Origin: Cycas panzhihuaensis
Lineage: Eukaryota > Cycadophyta
Length of the DNA: 64,000 nucleotides
NCBI GenBank assembly: GCA_023213395.1
Contig: CM041465.1
Location: 170,445,741-170,509,740, forward strand
Direction: 5' to 3'
The translations under genes were made by a program, and so were the position numbers. The number at the start of each line of letters is the position of its first letter. Positions within the stretch are counted from its first letter, which is position 1. The notes under the pieces are model-generated. The model was not told where the DNA came from. It searched no databases and saw only the letters and a program-made list of their open reading frames with translations. This document shows positions 1 through 11,087 of the stretch, piece after piece.

Positions 1-525
1 TGCTACTTTTTTCCTTTTAGATTCCTTTCTTAGTAATTAACACATTAGAAAACAACAGGGAAATTTGACTTTGTTTTTTGTTATACTTTATTTGCTTTAT
101 TACATGTATCTTTGTTACCCATAGGAAAGGCTATAGGAACCGCCCTTTTCACCTTTCCTCCTCTCCTTAGTCGCACAAGTTTCTTGCCTCCCGTGTTGCT
201 TGTGTACCCAGTTAGCTTGTTTAGGCACACCCTTGATCTATTTTCTTGGATCCTCTCCTTCCTTCCCCTTCTGGCCATCCAAGGGTGAGAGGATCCTGTC
301 TCTAGGTCAACCCAGGCTAACCCTACACCTCTTCACCCTTTGTTCGAAGTGGTGGAGGATCACTTTTTAGTAGCCACATTCCATTGCAGGTCCCGAACTC
401 GCGCTCCGGCGCACGGGGTGCTCTGCGTTGTAATTACTTTCCTCATAGGTCTCTCCTTCGATCATATCATCACCCACTCTCACTACACCTATTAGTTAGG
501 TAGCTATCCCATAGATGCGCATCCA
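1..525 (+). repeat. 5' LTR of element A, partial (3' part only)
   Basis: Positions 1-525 match 13985-14505 almost base for base, ending at the shared GCATCCA/GCATCCA junction (525 and 14505). After that point the two flanks diverge completely, which places the LTR end. The first roughly 2 kb of this LTR lies outside the window. The segment just inside (526-698) is the leader before gag. I could not recognise a primer-binding site with confidence in it. Confidence 0.9.
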
Positions 526-698
526 CTGACGACCATACTGGGGACTGCCAGTAAGGGAGCTAGTCTCCACTCTCTTCCGTTGGTTTCACTACCTTCTTGT
601 GATCCTTTTATACCTATTTCGATCTCTACGTTGGGCAGCCCCCAACGCGTGTGCCTTACCGCTCTCTCTCTTCCCCTAACATTGTTGGGTGATCTTGC

Positions 699-2796
699 AT
701 GCGACGCTTTTCTCGTCACTTGCGCGGTCTACCTCCACTGTTAGAAGACCCCGAGTATCGTCCTCTTCCTTTGTCAGATTCTGATCTGACTATGGAGGGA
801 TACTCTTCCGACTGGGCCTACCACACTTCAACCTTAGAAACCCATGCTTTTCCTTCCTCTATTCCTGGGTCCACCCAAGAGGGTAACGAACCCCTTTATT
901 ACCCAAATGACCAACATCTCTCGCTCGATGTCCATCCCTCTACCCATGCCGTAGAAGGATCCGCTCCTCTTGAGACTTGCCATGCAGTTGGTGACTCTTA
1001 TGAGGAGCATTCCGAGGAACCTACTTTGTTCGAGATCCCAGTCACCTCTTACAAGTATGTAGGAACCCCTCCCGTCGACGTAGTTGAAGCTCTCAACGAG
1101 TGTCGCCGTGCGGCACGCTTGCAATCGCGTCTTGGATGGCTTGAGGGTGCCCCCCGTGGAGGAGCCTCTTCCTCTTCCGCTCCTCCCCCGCACGCCTCAT
1201 CCTCATCTACTATTCCTTTGACAATGAATCCCTTCGTCCCTGCGCATGTGTCTCGCTCCTTTCCTATTCTCGCAGTGGGGGCACATGTCGCGCCTTCCAT
1301 TTCTCATCGAGGTCCTAGTGTTTCAGGATCTCCCCGTGGTGTGTCTTTCCCTCAATTGAAGGTTAGCATACCCGTCCCTAACCAAACCAATGTGCCATCC
1401 CCTAATGTAGTGCATACCGTTCCTAGTAGGCCTGCCGGTCCTACTAGCCTTCCGACCACTAGTCACGTGGGATCCGCTCCCATACATCCTCAAAACCAAC
1501 ACGTTGGTGCTTCCTTCTATGTCCCCCCAGGGTATACTTCTCAGCCTTGGGGGCAGGGTAGAGGAAGCCATCTCCCGGTTTATGGGGTGGATCCGCTACA
1601 TCCATATGGTGTCACTCCACCTACGGGTGGCCCATATGGGCAAAACCCGGTTCCACATCCATCTTGCCCATCATCCAATGCAATCCCATTCGTTGTACCT
1701 TCACAAGGGAACCTGACTCCCTTCCAAGGCACCTACCCCCACGCCTCTTTTCGTGAGGCATTTCCTCAAGGAGGGATGGGTGTTCCACCCCCATCCGCTC
1801 CTTGTTCATTGCCTACTACGACATTCGTTGACCCTACGGTCCAGGCAAGGGCACACCCCTTCATGGACTTTACGTCAACACCTCTTTCCATTGAGGCATT
1901 AAGAACCAATCTGCCGCCTCAACCCCCTGAAGTTCCTAGATTCGATGGAACTTCGTCATGAACCGGAGCATGTGCGTAGTTTTTCTATGGCATGCATCGA
2001 TTACTGGGCTTACGACCACATTTTAATGAAGTTATTCCCACGATCCTTGAAGGGTGACGCCCTCAAGTGGTTCTACCATCTCCCTGCCCATTCTATCCAT
2101 TCATTCCAACAATTGGTGGACGAGTTCATCAACTATTTTGATGTAGCCCATCCATTCGAGAGTGGAATAAAGTCGCTTCTTTCGCTCAAACAAGGTCACG
2201 ATGAAATGAATCGTGACTTTATGCGGCGATTTCATGACTTGCTTTACTCCACTAAGGCAACATTACGCGAGGAGCTGAAGCGAGACCTTTTCGTCAACGC
2301 ACTTCGTTCCGAAGTTCATGTGGAAGTCCTCAAGATGGGGGCGACCACATGTGACTCTGCGATTGCTAAGTGTTTTGCGTTAGAGGCTATTGAGATCCAA
2401 GCTGGTCTCAAGAAACCTCTTAAGCCCTCACAACACTGTGAGGCACCACCCCCAACCAAGGATACCAAACCTTCACAACCTACCCGGTCTTCCTCTCATC
2501 CGACTGAGAGGACTTTAGACCCTCTCACATCAGCCATACGCTCATTCGAGTGTACAATGAAGGAAATCAAGCTTCAGGCTCCTTCATCCCCTACATCCAA
2601 TAAACAAGTCCAACAAACAATCCAAGCTCCTCTCCCTAGGAATGGAAATGCCCAGTCCTCTCAAGCGAGAAGGTCAGACCCTCCGCTTGAGAAGAAGTGG
2701 TGCTCCATTCATGGGGAGTGCTTCCACGACGATTCGCGTTGTAGGGCCCAGCATCCTAAGGATGCCCTCGGCCGATTCTTCCCCAAGCAGCCTTAA
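699..2796 (+). pseudogene. gag: Element A gag (frameshifted)
   Basis: This encodes the capsid/nucleocapsid precursor of the gypsy element. The first open frame (699-1961, 420 codons) is a Pro/Ser-rich region that ends at the start of the gag core (FDGTS). The second (1945-2796) is in another frame and holds the retrotransposon gag domain, with LKGDALKWFYHLP followed by FQQLVDEFINYF. Near its end is a Cys/His cluster, WCSIHGECFHDDSRC, where the nucleocapsid zinc knuckle is expected. The two frames meet at about 1950-1965, where one base appears to be missing, so the break is a mutation rather than programmed shifting. After 2796 the protein is again interrupted before the protease. Confidence 0.85.
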
Positions 2797-4651
2797 GGCC
2801 TAATTTGGATCAACCAATTCACAAGGATCTGTTCCCTAAACATGGGGAACGCGATCGCAACACCCAAATCAAGAGCAATCGAAACTAAGGAAGATCACCT
2901 GATCCCTGTCCTTCCCGCGACAAAGGGAAGGGTGCCTGGAACTCATCTTCCTCCTCTCGTTCTCCTAGTCGTCACACCCCGTCACCTTCACGACCCCAGA
3001 ACAAGGGGAAGAAGGTGATCCAGTTGCTTAAAGCAACTCCTACTTATGCCCTTACGCGATCTCAAGCCGCCAAGGAAGCAACGGGAGCGTCTTGTTCTTC
3101 CACTCCTTCTGACCCTCTTCTAGAGAACCTTCCTCCAGAAATACCTCTCTTTCCCAAGGCTATTCCTGTGCGCCCAAGTCATTACGATTTCCGAAGGGCA
3201 CTTACCCAACCTACCGCGAAGGGTAAGCCCTTCTCCATCGTGGACGAGCTCCATACTGTTGCTGCAGGGATGTCTTTGATGGACGTTTTGAGGAGTTGTC
3301 CCAAGTAACGGGCACTCCTCCTGGAAGCTTTAGGATCGAGTGATGCGCCCGTCCATGCTTTGGGTCTCACCCAAGGTTGTGGACCCATTATTTCATTTGA
3401 CCCTAAGGATCTTCCTCCCGCTGGTGAAAGGGAACGTCAGTGGAACTTCTGATTTATTATCACTATCGATACACCTGATTGTACCCTTGAGAAGGACATT
3501 GCCGACAACGATTCTTCATCAATGCCATGCCCTTGCATGTCATGCAAGAGCTTGGTATCTCCGCCTTGGACTGGCGATGCCAAGGTTATGACGGTAGCGA
3601 GAAGACCCCTTTGGGATCTGTCGTGATTCCGCTCACCCTTGAGGGCAAGATCATTCTTGCTGACGTTGTAGTCCTCGACGTCGACGTGGATTACAACCTC
3701 CTTCTAGGTCGTCCATGGCTCGACCAAATGGGAGCCATGTGCTTGACTCTTTGGGGACAACTTAAATTCGTCCACGACGGACGAATGAGAGTGATTCCCC
3801 GCGAACGCCCATTTACCAAACAAACTCGTTCAACCAATTCGACAAACCCAAGTCCTTCCACGCATGCCTCGGCTTGCTCTATTGGTATACCTAACCCATC
3901 CGAAGAAGATCCCGCATCTTCTTCCCCTAGTCTCATGCGGTTCACCCCTATTGGCGTTGGGAGTTATGGGTACCTTGCTTTGTTTAGTGACAACGAGTCA
4001 CTCGACGAAGACGAGGATCGCCTTCGCCCCGTCTCTTTCCTCTGCGCCAGTAGGTCGCACCCGTCTCGTTCTAGATCCCCGTCTAGGATCTCTCTCGTTG
4101 GTGAGGCTAGCTATTCGTGCGTGTCCCACGTCATCGCTCGTGTCGACTCGCCCATTGTCGGTTCTTCTTCTTCATTACCCCCCGTAGGTAATGGCTTCGA
4201 AGAATTGCCTTTCGCTCCTTCCGAGGAGCACCTTCTTGGCTTTCCTTCATATTCCCGCAAGGAAGTTGAGCAACCCGACGACCATCACGGTCCTATTGCT
4301 CTTACTCCCTCCAGTGCTTCCTCTACTCGAAGCAAGGTCATCCATGGGGTGGATTACTTTGAGGATGACGAAGCCCTGGTTGAGCATCTGGCGGGTTTTG
4401 CGCCCAACTTGCCTTCTGATCACCACCGGCTTGGTCACCAGAAGATCCTCGCAATCGGATCCACGCTTGCCGATCTGATCCCATCTCCTATTCCTCCTCC
4501 TCCTGTTGATCTTGCCCCTCTCCACTTCAAGGAGGGAAATGCCATGTACATGGGGGCAACCCAAGACATAGTCTTGGCCCCGGGCAAGGTCATTAAGGTC
4601 GGGTTGGAATGTTCCCCTGATGAGATAAGGGAGTACTCCGTTCTGTTCTAG
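2797..4651 (+). pseudogene. Element A gag-pol linker and aspartic protease (degenerate)
   Basis: A short open stretch (3015-3308) continues the polyprotein. The protease follows in another frame. The active-site region at 3504-3518 reads D-N-D-S-S where D-[SN]-G-[SA]-S would be expected, so the glycine is changed, and a small deletion shifts the frame there. The C-terminal protease signature YNLLLGRPWLDQMGA is clear at about 3690-3735, as in gypsy retropepsins. The rest (to 4651) is a Ser/Pro-rich linker leading to reverse transcriptase. A working protease would cut the gag-pol precursor; this one could not. Confidence 0.75.
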
Positions 4652-6133
4652 GAGTTCTGAGACGTGTTCGCGTGGGATTATGCTGACATGAAGGGAATTG
4701 ACCCCTCCGTTTTCACTCATAACCTCACCACCATTCCTAGCGCCATACATGCGCGGAGCAGCGTCCCCTTCACCTGAAGCTCTCAGCCGTCGTTAAGATG
4801 GAGGTTGAGAAGCTTCTGGACGCTGGGCTTATCACTTCCATTGACTACCCTAAGTGGGTCTCCAACATTGTCCCCGTTGCCAAAAAGAATGGGGCAATCC
4901 GTATATGTGTCGATTTTTGCGACATCAATAATGCTTGTCCCAAGGACAATTTCCCATTACCCTTCCTCGATCAAATCATCGATCGCACCACCGGATTTGA
5001 AGTGATGTCCCTAATGGACGACTTCTCTGGCTATAACCAAATTCAGATTTCTCTTGAAGACCACCATAAGACATCCTTCACTACTCCTTGGGCTACCTTC
5101 GCCCACAAGGCGATGCCCTTTGGCCTTAAGAATGCAGGTGCTACTTACCAAAGAGCCATGCATTTCATTTTCCATGACCTCATTGACAACACGTTGGAGG
5201 TCTTCATGGACGATATGATGGGTCTTTCCCGCGTTAGGGCCCAACACCCTTCTGAATTGCACACCATCTTTTCATGATGCCGTAAGTATCACGTCAGTCT
5301 AAACCCACTCAAGTGTGTGTTTACCGTTACCTCGGGTAAACTCCTTGGTTTCCTTGTATCCAAACAAGGAATTCAGATTGACCCTGACAAAGTTAGGGCG
5401 ATCCTTGACATGCCGCCACCTAGAACTCAACGACAGATTAAGTCGTTTCTAGGGAGGCTTGGTTTTCTTAGGCACTTCTTGGCGATTTATTTGTGAACGC
5501 TAAACCCCTCACGAACCTATTGAAGAAGGGGCTCCTTTTGCACAGTGCAGCGGGACCCAAAAGGCCTTCGAAGGACTTAAGGAAGCCCTAGCTTCTGCTC
5601 CTACGTTAGCACCTCCTCGATTCGATAGGCCCTTCGTCCTATACACCTCGGCGACTAACGAATCCTTGGGCGCTATGTTAGCTCAGGAGGATGACTCAGG
5701 AACCGAGAGAGCTATATATTTCATCAGTCACACTCTCGTGGCTGCTGAGCTAAACTATTCTCCCGCCGAGAAGGAATGCCTCTCCTTGGTCCATGCAACC
5801 AAGAAGTTCAGGAACTACTTGCTTGGCAACACCACCAAGGTGATCGTTCAATCTGATCCCTTGCGATACTTGCTAACTCGTTCAGATTTGATAGGTAGGG
5901 CTAGTCGTTGGGCCATCCTACTCCAAGAATTCAACCTCCATATCGTTAACTGGAAATCAAAGAAGGGAATGGTAGTGACCGAGCAACTCACGGATGCCCC
6001 TATCCCTAACTCCTTTGGTGCTCCCGTTGACGACTCTCTCCCCGATGAGTCTATCTTGATGATTCAGGGAGCCTCTCCCCATCCACTCGTCGACGATAAA
6101 TGGTATGGTGACATAGTGCGGTATCTTACATAG
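4652..6133 (+). pseudogene. pol: Element A reverse transcriptase and first RNase H (degenerate)
   Basis: The N-terminal RT motif (VFAW-Y-DM-G-DPS type) is readable at 4660-4720 and the finger/palm region in 4798-5277, including CVDFCDINNACPKDNFPLP. The catalytic box reads FMDDM at 5203-5217, so both catalytic aspartates are present. Beyond the stop at 5275-5277 the thumb continues (NPLKCVF, LGFLVS). The gypsy RNase H lies at about 5630-6130 (YTSATNESLGAML, YSPAEKECLSLV, VQSDPLRYLL). At least three frame changes and internal stops make this a pseudogene. The order RT-RNase H-integrase is that of Ty3/gypsy. Confidence 0.88.
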
Positions 6134-7335
6134 CAGTAATACCGCCCTGACGCTAGTAGTAAAGTTAGATCTTGTATCTGGACTTCTGCCAGGCAATATC
6201 TCCTTGTGGACGAGGTATTGTACAAGAGGTCCTTCGATGGGATCCTCCTCCATTGCGTCACTATTGACAAAGCTGACCAGGTGCTTCATGAATGCCACCA
6301 CAGCATCTGTGGAGGTCACTTTGGGGGCCAGTCTATGGCTCAGAGGATCCTCCGCATGGGCTATTTCTGGCCATCCCTCTTTAAGGATGCTCACGCCTTT
6401 GCTCTGAAATGTCGGCGATGTCAAGAACACGCCAACATTTCCCATGTACCTTCCGAGGCCCTGCATCCCATTGTTTCGCCATGGACTTTCGCTCAGTGGG
6501 GACTAGACCTCATTGGGGCTATCTCCCCACCTTCGTCGTCGCAGCACAAGTTTATCTTGACTGCCACGGAGTATTTTACCAAATGGGTGGAGGCCATTCC
6601 CTTGATCACTACTCCTGGCAAAACGATTACCACATTCATTTATCAGCATATCATTTGCCGTTTTGGAATTCTGGACGTCTTAATCACTGACAATAGAACT
6701 CCTTTCTGTAATAAGGAAATGGATGAGCTTTGTGAGAAGTTTAAAATTTCTCACAAGACTTCCTCCCCTTACTACCCTCAGGCAAATGGCCAAGTGGAGT
6801 CTTTTAATAAGACTCTTGTCAACATCCTCAAGCATTGCTCAATCCCAAAAGGATTGGCACCTTGATTGCCCTACGCCTTGTGGGCTTCTGGCACCTCTGT
6901 CCGATTCGCCGCAGGGAATGACCCCATTCTCCACTGGTCTCAGTCTGATGCGGGCGGTACTCATTGGAGGTGGAGATTCCTTCCTTGCGAGTCTCCTTGA
7001 GGTTTCATCGGCGAAGAGTCGATCCGTCGGCTCATCTGCTGAACCTCGAGCTTTGGATGAGAGGCGGCTTAGCGCTGTCAGGCTAACCTAGCATCCAAAG
7101 CCCACTCACAAAGGGCCTATGATAAACATCTTCGTTCCTGCCCTTTGTTCACAGGGACCACGTCCTCAAGCTCGAATATCTCCATGACCGTTTAACCAAG
7201 TTCAAACCCTGATGGGTTGGTCCTTTCGTCATTATCGAATCCCTCGATAATGGTGCCTACAGGATAGCCACCCTAGAAGGGCTTGAATTTGAGAAAGCTG
7301 TTAATGGGAAATTCCTTAAGAAGTTTTACACGTGA
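6134..7335 (+). pseudogene. pol: Element A integrase (degenerate)
   Basis: This is a retroviral-type integrase of the gypsy polyprotein. The HHCC zinc-binding region is seen at 6290-6420 (HECHHSICGGHFGG and CRRCQ). The DDE core follows: D in LDLIGA, D in LITDNRTPF, and E in NGQVESFNKT (about 6500-6810). The first frame ends at 6865. The C-terminal part continues in other frames to a stop at about 7335, ending with GAYRIATLEGLEFEKAVNGKFLKKFY. Element B carries the same C-terminus in one longer open frame (23991-24260), which confirms where the protein ends. Confidence 0.88.
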
Positions 7336-8003
7336 TCTTTCGGCGATCCCTTTGCCCTACTCCGAAATGAGCCTAAACTACCATCTTAAGTTGTCCCCAT
7401 TCTTCCCAACCACGGGTAGAATGGCAATTTAAGATGGATCCCTCCTCCTCTTTCCGGTTCCTTTTGCGGAACCCACGTTCCCGTACCCTCTCGAGAACCT
7501 GTTGTCATCTTGCTTGGGCATTCCCCAACCAGGAAGACGCTTGGGAGCGTCGTCGCTCCCCTTTCCTGTCTGTCGTTTCCTTCGCATATTCTGCTATGCT
7601 CTTCCGTAGACGTATATGCCACTCTATCCTCTAACCTCACACCTCTCTGTCATCTTCACTCATGACGTCCGTGTGTGCTCCTGTTAGACATATAGCCATA
7701 CATGGAAGGAAACATGTGCATCATACAACAAAACATTTACAACATAAAATATCTACAGCATAACATTTACAACATACAAAATAAACATACATGTCATTCA
7801 CATATGATACATCATACACAGCATCTCATGTCCAAATGGGGTTCCAACTACCCCATATATATATATATATACACATCCAAAAATCATGTCACATCATACG
7901 TCTGGGAAGCCGGTGTCCTTGCAGGGGGGTACAATCATATGATCCTATATATGACCCCCTAGAGGCCCGTGCTTTCCCCTGTCAAAATCATATGTACATC
8001 TCT
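7336..8003. other. Spacer between convergent integrase and antisense PMD gene (element A)
   Basis: These 668 bases separate the end of sense integrase from the end of the minus-strand PMD gene, so the two genes point at each other. The spacer is AT-rich around 7690-7900, with a short TA run at 7855-7870. The same layout is seen in element B at 24261-25035. I see no coding potential that is shared between the copies. Confidence 0.6.
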
Positions 8004-10411
8004 CTACTGCTGCTGCCCCGCTCCTGGGGTACCATCTCCTGGTCTCTGTGATCCCTCTCCTATGGATCACATGCCTCCGAGGCTCCTCTTGGGCCTCCGC
8101 GAGCTGTCCGCCTCACTCTCCTCATCTCTCGACCGTCTTGGGGTCGTCACCACCGTGTGGGTATGCGTCCTGCTCCGGCTTGACCTCGATACCATCTGTG
8201 CTGCCAACTGATTGTATCTGGTCTAGATACGATCCCTCTCTCCCCGGAGTGCTTCTTCTGTCACCCTGAGACACTTTGTGATCACTGCTAGTTGGGTCCT
8301 GCTCTCGGCATCTCTGCCTGCTCCGCCCTGTGCCTCTAGAGCCTCCACCCATCCGCGTAGCTCGTCTCTCTCGCGTCTCACATCATCCCTCTCCTGTTGC
8401 AGATGTCCCCGGGATGTCGCATGCTCTTAGGACTCTACAACCCATATGTCCCTCGCCCTCACTAACGGGACGAATGCCTCTCTGTGGGCACCTGCCGCTC
8501 TAGGCTCGTCTCCTGCCTGGATGGGCGGTTGCCCCTCTGCGTACACCTGAGGGAATACCTCCCTCACCACAGCCTCTATCAGCCTCCTGATCTCTGCTGC
8601 ACCTGCCAATGCAACATGCCATGTGTCAGTTTATATCTCACCATATACCACGATCAAATCAAACTAAATATCTATCTGGATACCAAACGACTCTGGAAAG
8701 GGTTAGGTTTCACCTACTGTGGCCGCCAGCTCCTCTAGTCGTGTGGCATCCTCCCTTCCTGGCTTTCCGCCAGCCGCGGGTGCCTCGTCCTGTGGCACCT
8801 CCTCTGCCTGGGCCTCCCTCCTCGCAGGGGCGGGCCCAGCTCTCGTCCCTCCAGATCCCATCACGATCCGCAGCCTGCGGGCCCTGTTCACGAGTCCCCT
8901 GCTCTCGCCCTGTGCTCCTGACGGTCCTGCCTCTCCTCTGGCAGCCCCGGATGGACCCTCTGTACCTCCTGCTGTCCCTGAGGGACCTGCCTCCCCTGCA
9001 GGTCATGATGGGCTGGCCCTATCATCCCCATCATCTCCGTTATCTCCGTTATGATCGCTGCGCACTCACCTTTCTGCCTGCCTCGCCGTCACTATCCCAC
9101 CTCAGCATCTATGGGGCTCTGCTATGTGATAGCGGTAGGGTGAGGAGGTCTAGTGACGTAGCCTCCACTGATCGCCTGACATAGGCCCTATCCTCTGTCT
9201 CCCTCAGCTGAGTCTGCCACCTGTGGACCATCGGGGCCTACTCTGTGATGGGGTATGGTCCCCCCGCTGGTGCCACTGCCGCGAAGTGATCGAAGAACCA
9301 ACACTGCAACAGTGTACTATACGACAACCCACCTCTGTCGGACGTCCTGATACTATCCAGCTGGGTGATGAGGTTCGCTAATATCAGGGCCGCCTAGTCC
9401 ATCCTCTCACCAGCTTCACAGTGGCGAACTGCATCTAACCACCCACCTGGTACCTCCCTATAGTTCTGCTTCCAAGAAATGCGGAGCAGGCAGCATATAA
9501 CCGGTTTCCTCACGAGGAATCACGACATCGATGCTGATTTGGAGGGGCTCCTCGCTCCCATCTATCGGCTCACAGTGAAGAGCAGTGCCTCACCTGCTGC
9601 TTGCCTCGGTCTTGGCAGCATCCCTAGTCTCACCGGCCTCCCTGTCGCCGGAACTCCCAGTATCTGCCGGATATCTGTCGGCGTGACCATCACGTCACCT
9701 ACCTGTGGTAGGTGGAACACATGTCTCCTCATGTCCCAATGGGATACTATGTCAACCAACTGTCTCTGATCCGATGTGTACTGAGGTGTCTTGAGGGCCT
9801 TGTATAGGCCGCACCTCTGTAGGACCTCCCTATCCTCCTATGTCGCTATCTCCATGTAGCTCAACATGGCCATACCTATGTTCTTGTGGTTATCTACCAC
9901 GATGACAGCCTGTTCACACCAAAAAATAATTCAAGTTAGCTTCACGTCAGTCACTGTCATCCCTCTCTTTCTCAAATCTCTCTGTGCCTGAGATTTGGGG
10001 CTCATTTGACCCTCGTATCTATTTTTCTGCTTTTCTTCCTTCATACCATGCCAAACTTAGCGGTACCGCTAAGTTTGTACCAATCATGACGATCGGGTCC
10101 CGCGGTAATGATCGTGGCACCGCGATCATTACCGCGGTACGAACGGTGATCCCCCAAAGGGAGGGTTTTCCGCCCAAAAATAAATTAAAAAAATTCTTAT
10201 GGTGGACCCCGTGGAACCCACCAGGAGCAGGGCTCCCTAATGCCCAGGTCCCCGCCTCTTTTTTAGTCTGATTCAGACTCCAAGAGGCCTCCGGTTGCCC
10301 ATAAGGGGCACTAAAACCATGCAAAAATTGTAAAAAACCATGAACCTTGAATTTTGAAATGGGTTGGGTTTAGTGATATCCACTCACTAGATCCAGTCTC
10401 GCTACTGCCAT
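8004..10411 (-). pseudogene. Antisense plant-mobile-domain-like gene, copy A (3 exons, decayed)
   Basis: The gene is read on the minus strand. Exon 1 is 24 bases (10411-10388, ATG plus seven codons), then GTGAGT. Intron 1 is 9910-10387 (478 bp). Exon 2 is 9909-8714; intron 2 is 8603-8713 (111 bp); exon 3 ends at a TAG at 8004. The exons total about 606 codons. Exon 2 matches the PMD pattern (PF10536, the domain of Arabidopsis MAIN/MAIL): EVLQRCGLYKALK, then LVDIVSHWD, then HVFHLPQVGDV followed by DIRQILGVP. Downstream there is a Leu/Trp segment around LLQCWFFDHF. The second half has Gly/Glu/Ala/Pro repeats of about 10 residues, a likely coiled coil rich in Glu/Arg/Leu, and an Arg/Ser tail. 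Stops and frame changes make it a pseudogene. Host PMD proteins act in the nucleus in gene regulation and silencing; its role in the element is unknown. Confidence 0.72.
10053..10145 (-). repeat. 20-bp GTAC array and palindromes inside PMD intron 1, copy A
   Basis: GTAC-like cores (GTAC, GTCC, GCAC, GTAC) start at 10077, 10097, 10117 and 10137, exactly 20 bp apart; a further GTAC lies at 10063. Two perfect inverted repeats overlap the array: a 26-bp palindrome centred on GGTACC (10052-10077, half-site AAACTTAGCGGT), and a 14-bp stem CGCGGTAATGATCG (10101-10114) pairing with 10123-10136 across an 8-base loop. The same array type occurs in the LTR at 12374. Confidence 0.85.
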
Positions 10412-11087
10412 GTCGTCCTATCGGTCGCGCTGGCTCTCTCCGCTCTCCGATTCGACGGTCCGATCTCTCTCTGCGTGCCTCCAAAGTTGGGTGGCACTCC
10501 GCTGCGTAAGGAAATGGCTCTGGTTTTGTACGAGAGCCGGTGAAAATGAATCCATTTCCCGTTAATTTCCTTATATAAGTGGGGCCCCAGCAGCACTTCC
10601 TCATTTTGGTCCATGACGGTGTTGGGACCATCTCGTCCCCCTGTTTGCCTTTGCCTTCTGGCCCTATCGCCCATTGTGCTCTATTGAGGCCCTTTCTTCC
10701 CTCCCTTGCAAGGGCATTTATGGTGCCTCATTATCGCGCTTTTGCCAGGGCCCTTCTGCATCGTTTTGCATGCTACTCCCGTGCATGCTCGAGTTTATAC
10801 TCGTTTGGCTCGTTTCGTCGCCCTAAACTCGTTTCCGCAGCCCTTTCTCGCTCTTGGGGTCCCCAAAGAGAATGCTCCCCCACCTGGGGGCATGTTTCAC
10901 TTCCTAAAGCGACCTTTTGGCGCCCCAGGAGGCTTTTTCTCCTGACCACTCTCTGCCGATGATCGGATTGCTTGCTCTCGCCCTGGGTAACCTCATTGCT
11001 AGGTCCTCCTACCCTTCATGGCCACTTTTGCTTGCCTTTCGAGTGTTTCTTTCATTGCCCGTTGATTGCCTGGATTTTATATCACCT
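10412..11087. promoter_or_regulatory. Divergent intergenic region between PMD (-) and second RNase H (+), copy A
   Basis: The 676 bases lie between the start codons of two genes that point away from each other. On the minus side there is a TATA box (TTATATAA, 10571-10578), 166 bp before the PMD ATG. A box at 10791-10817, beginning GAGTTTATACTCGTTTGGCT, recurs at the same place in the other three elements (27857-27881, 62625-62653 and, worn, 51945-51969). I see no clear TATA box for the RNase H side. The region is a candidate bidirectional promoter; that function is inference. Confidence 0.6.
10571..10578 (-). promoter_or_regulatory. TATA box of PMD gene, copy A
   Basis: TATATAA read on the minus strand begins 166 bp before the PMD ATG at 10411. 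The spacing is the same in copy B (166) and nearly so in D (167) and C (169, box worn to TACATAA). The constant distance across four decayed copies is the main reason to call it a promoter. Confidence 0.7.

Noticed and set aside
834-1193. Minus-strand open frames across the element A gag
   Set aside because: These are shadows of the Pro/Ser-rich gag frame, with no family resemblance.
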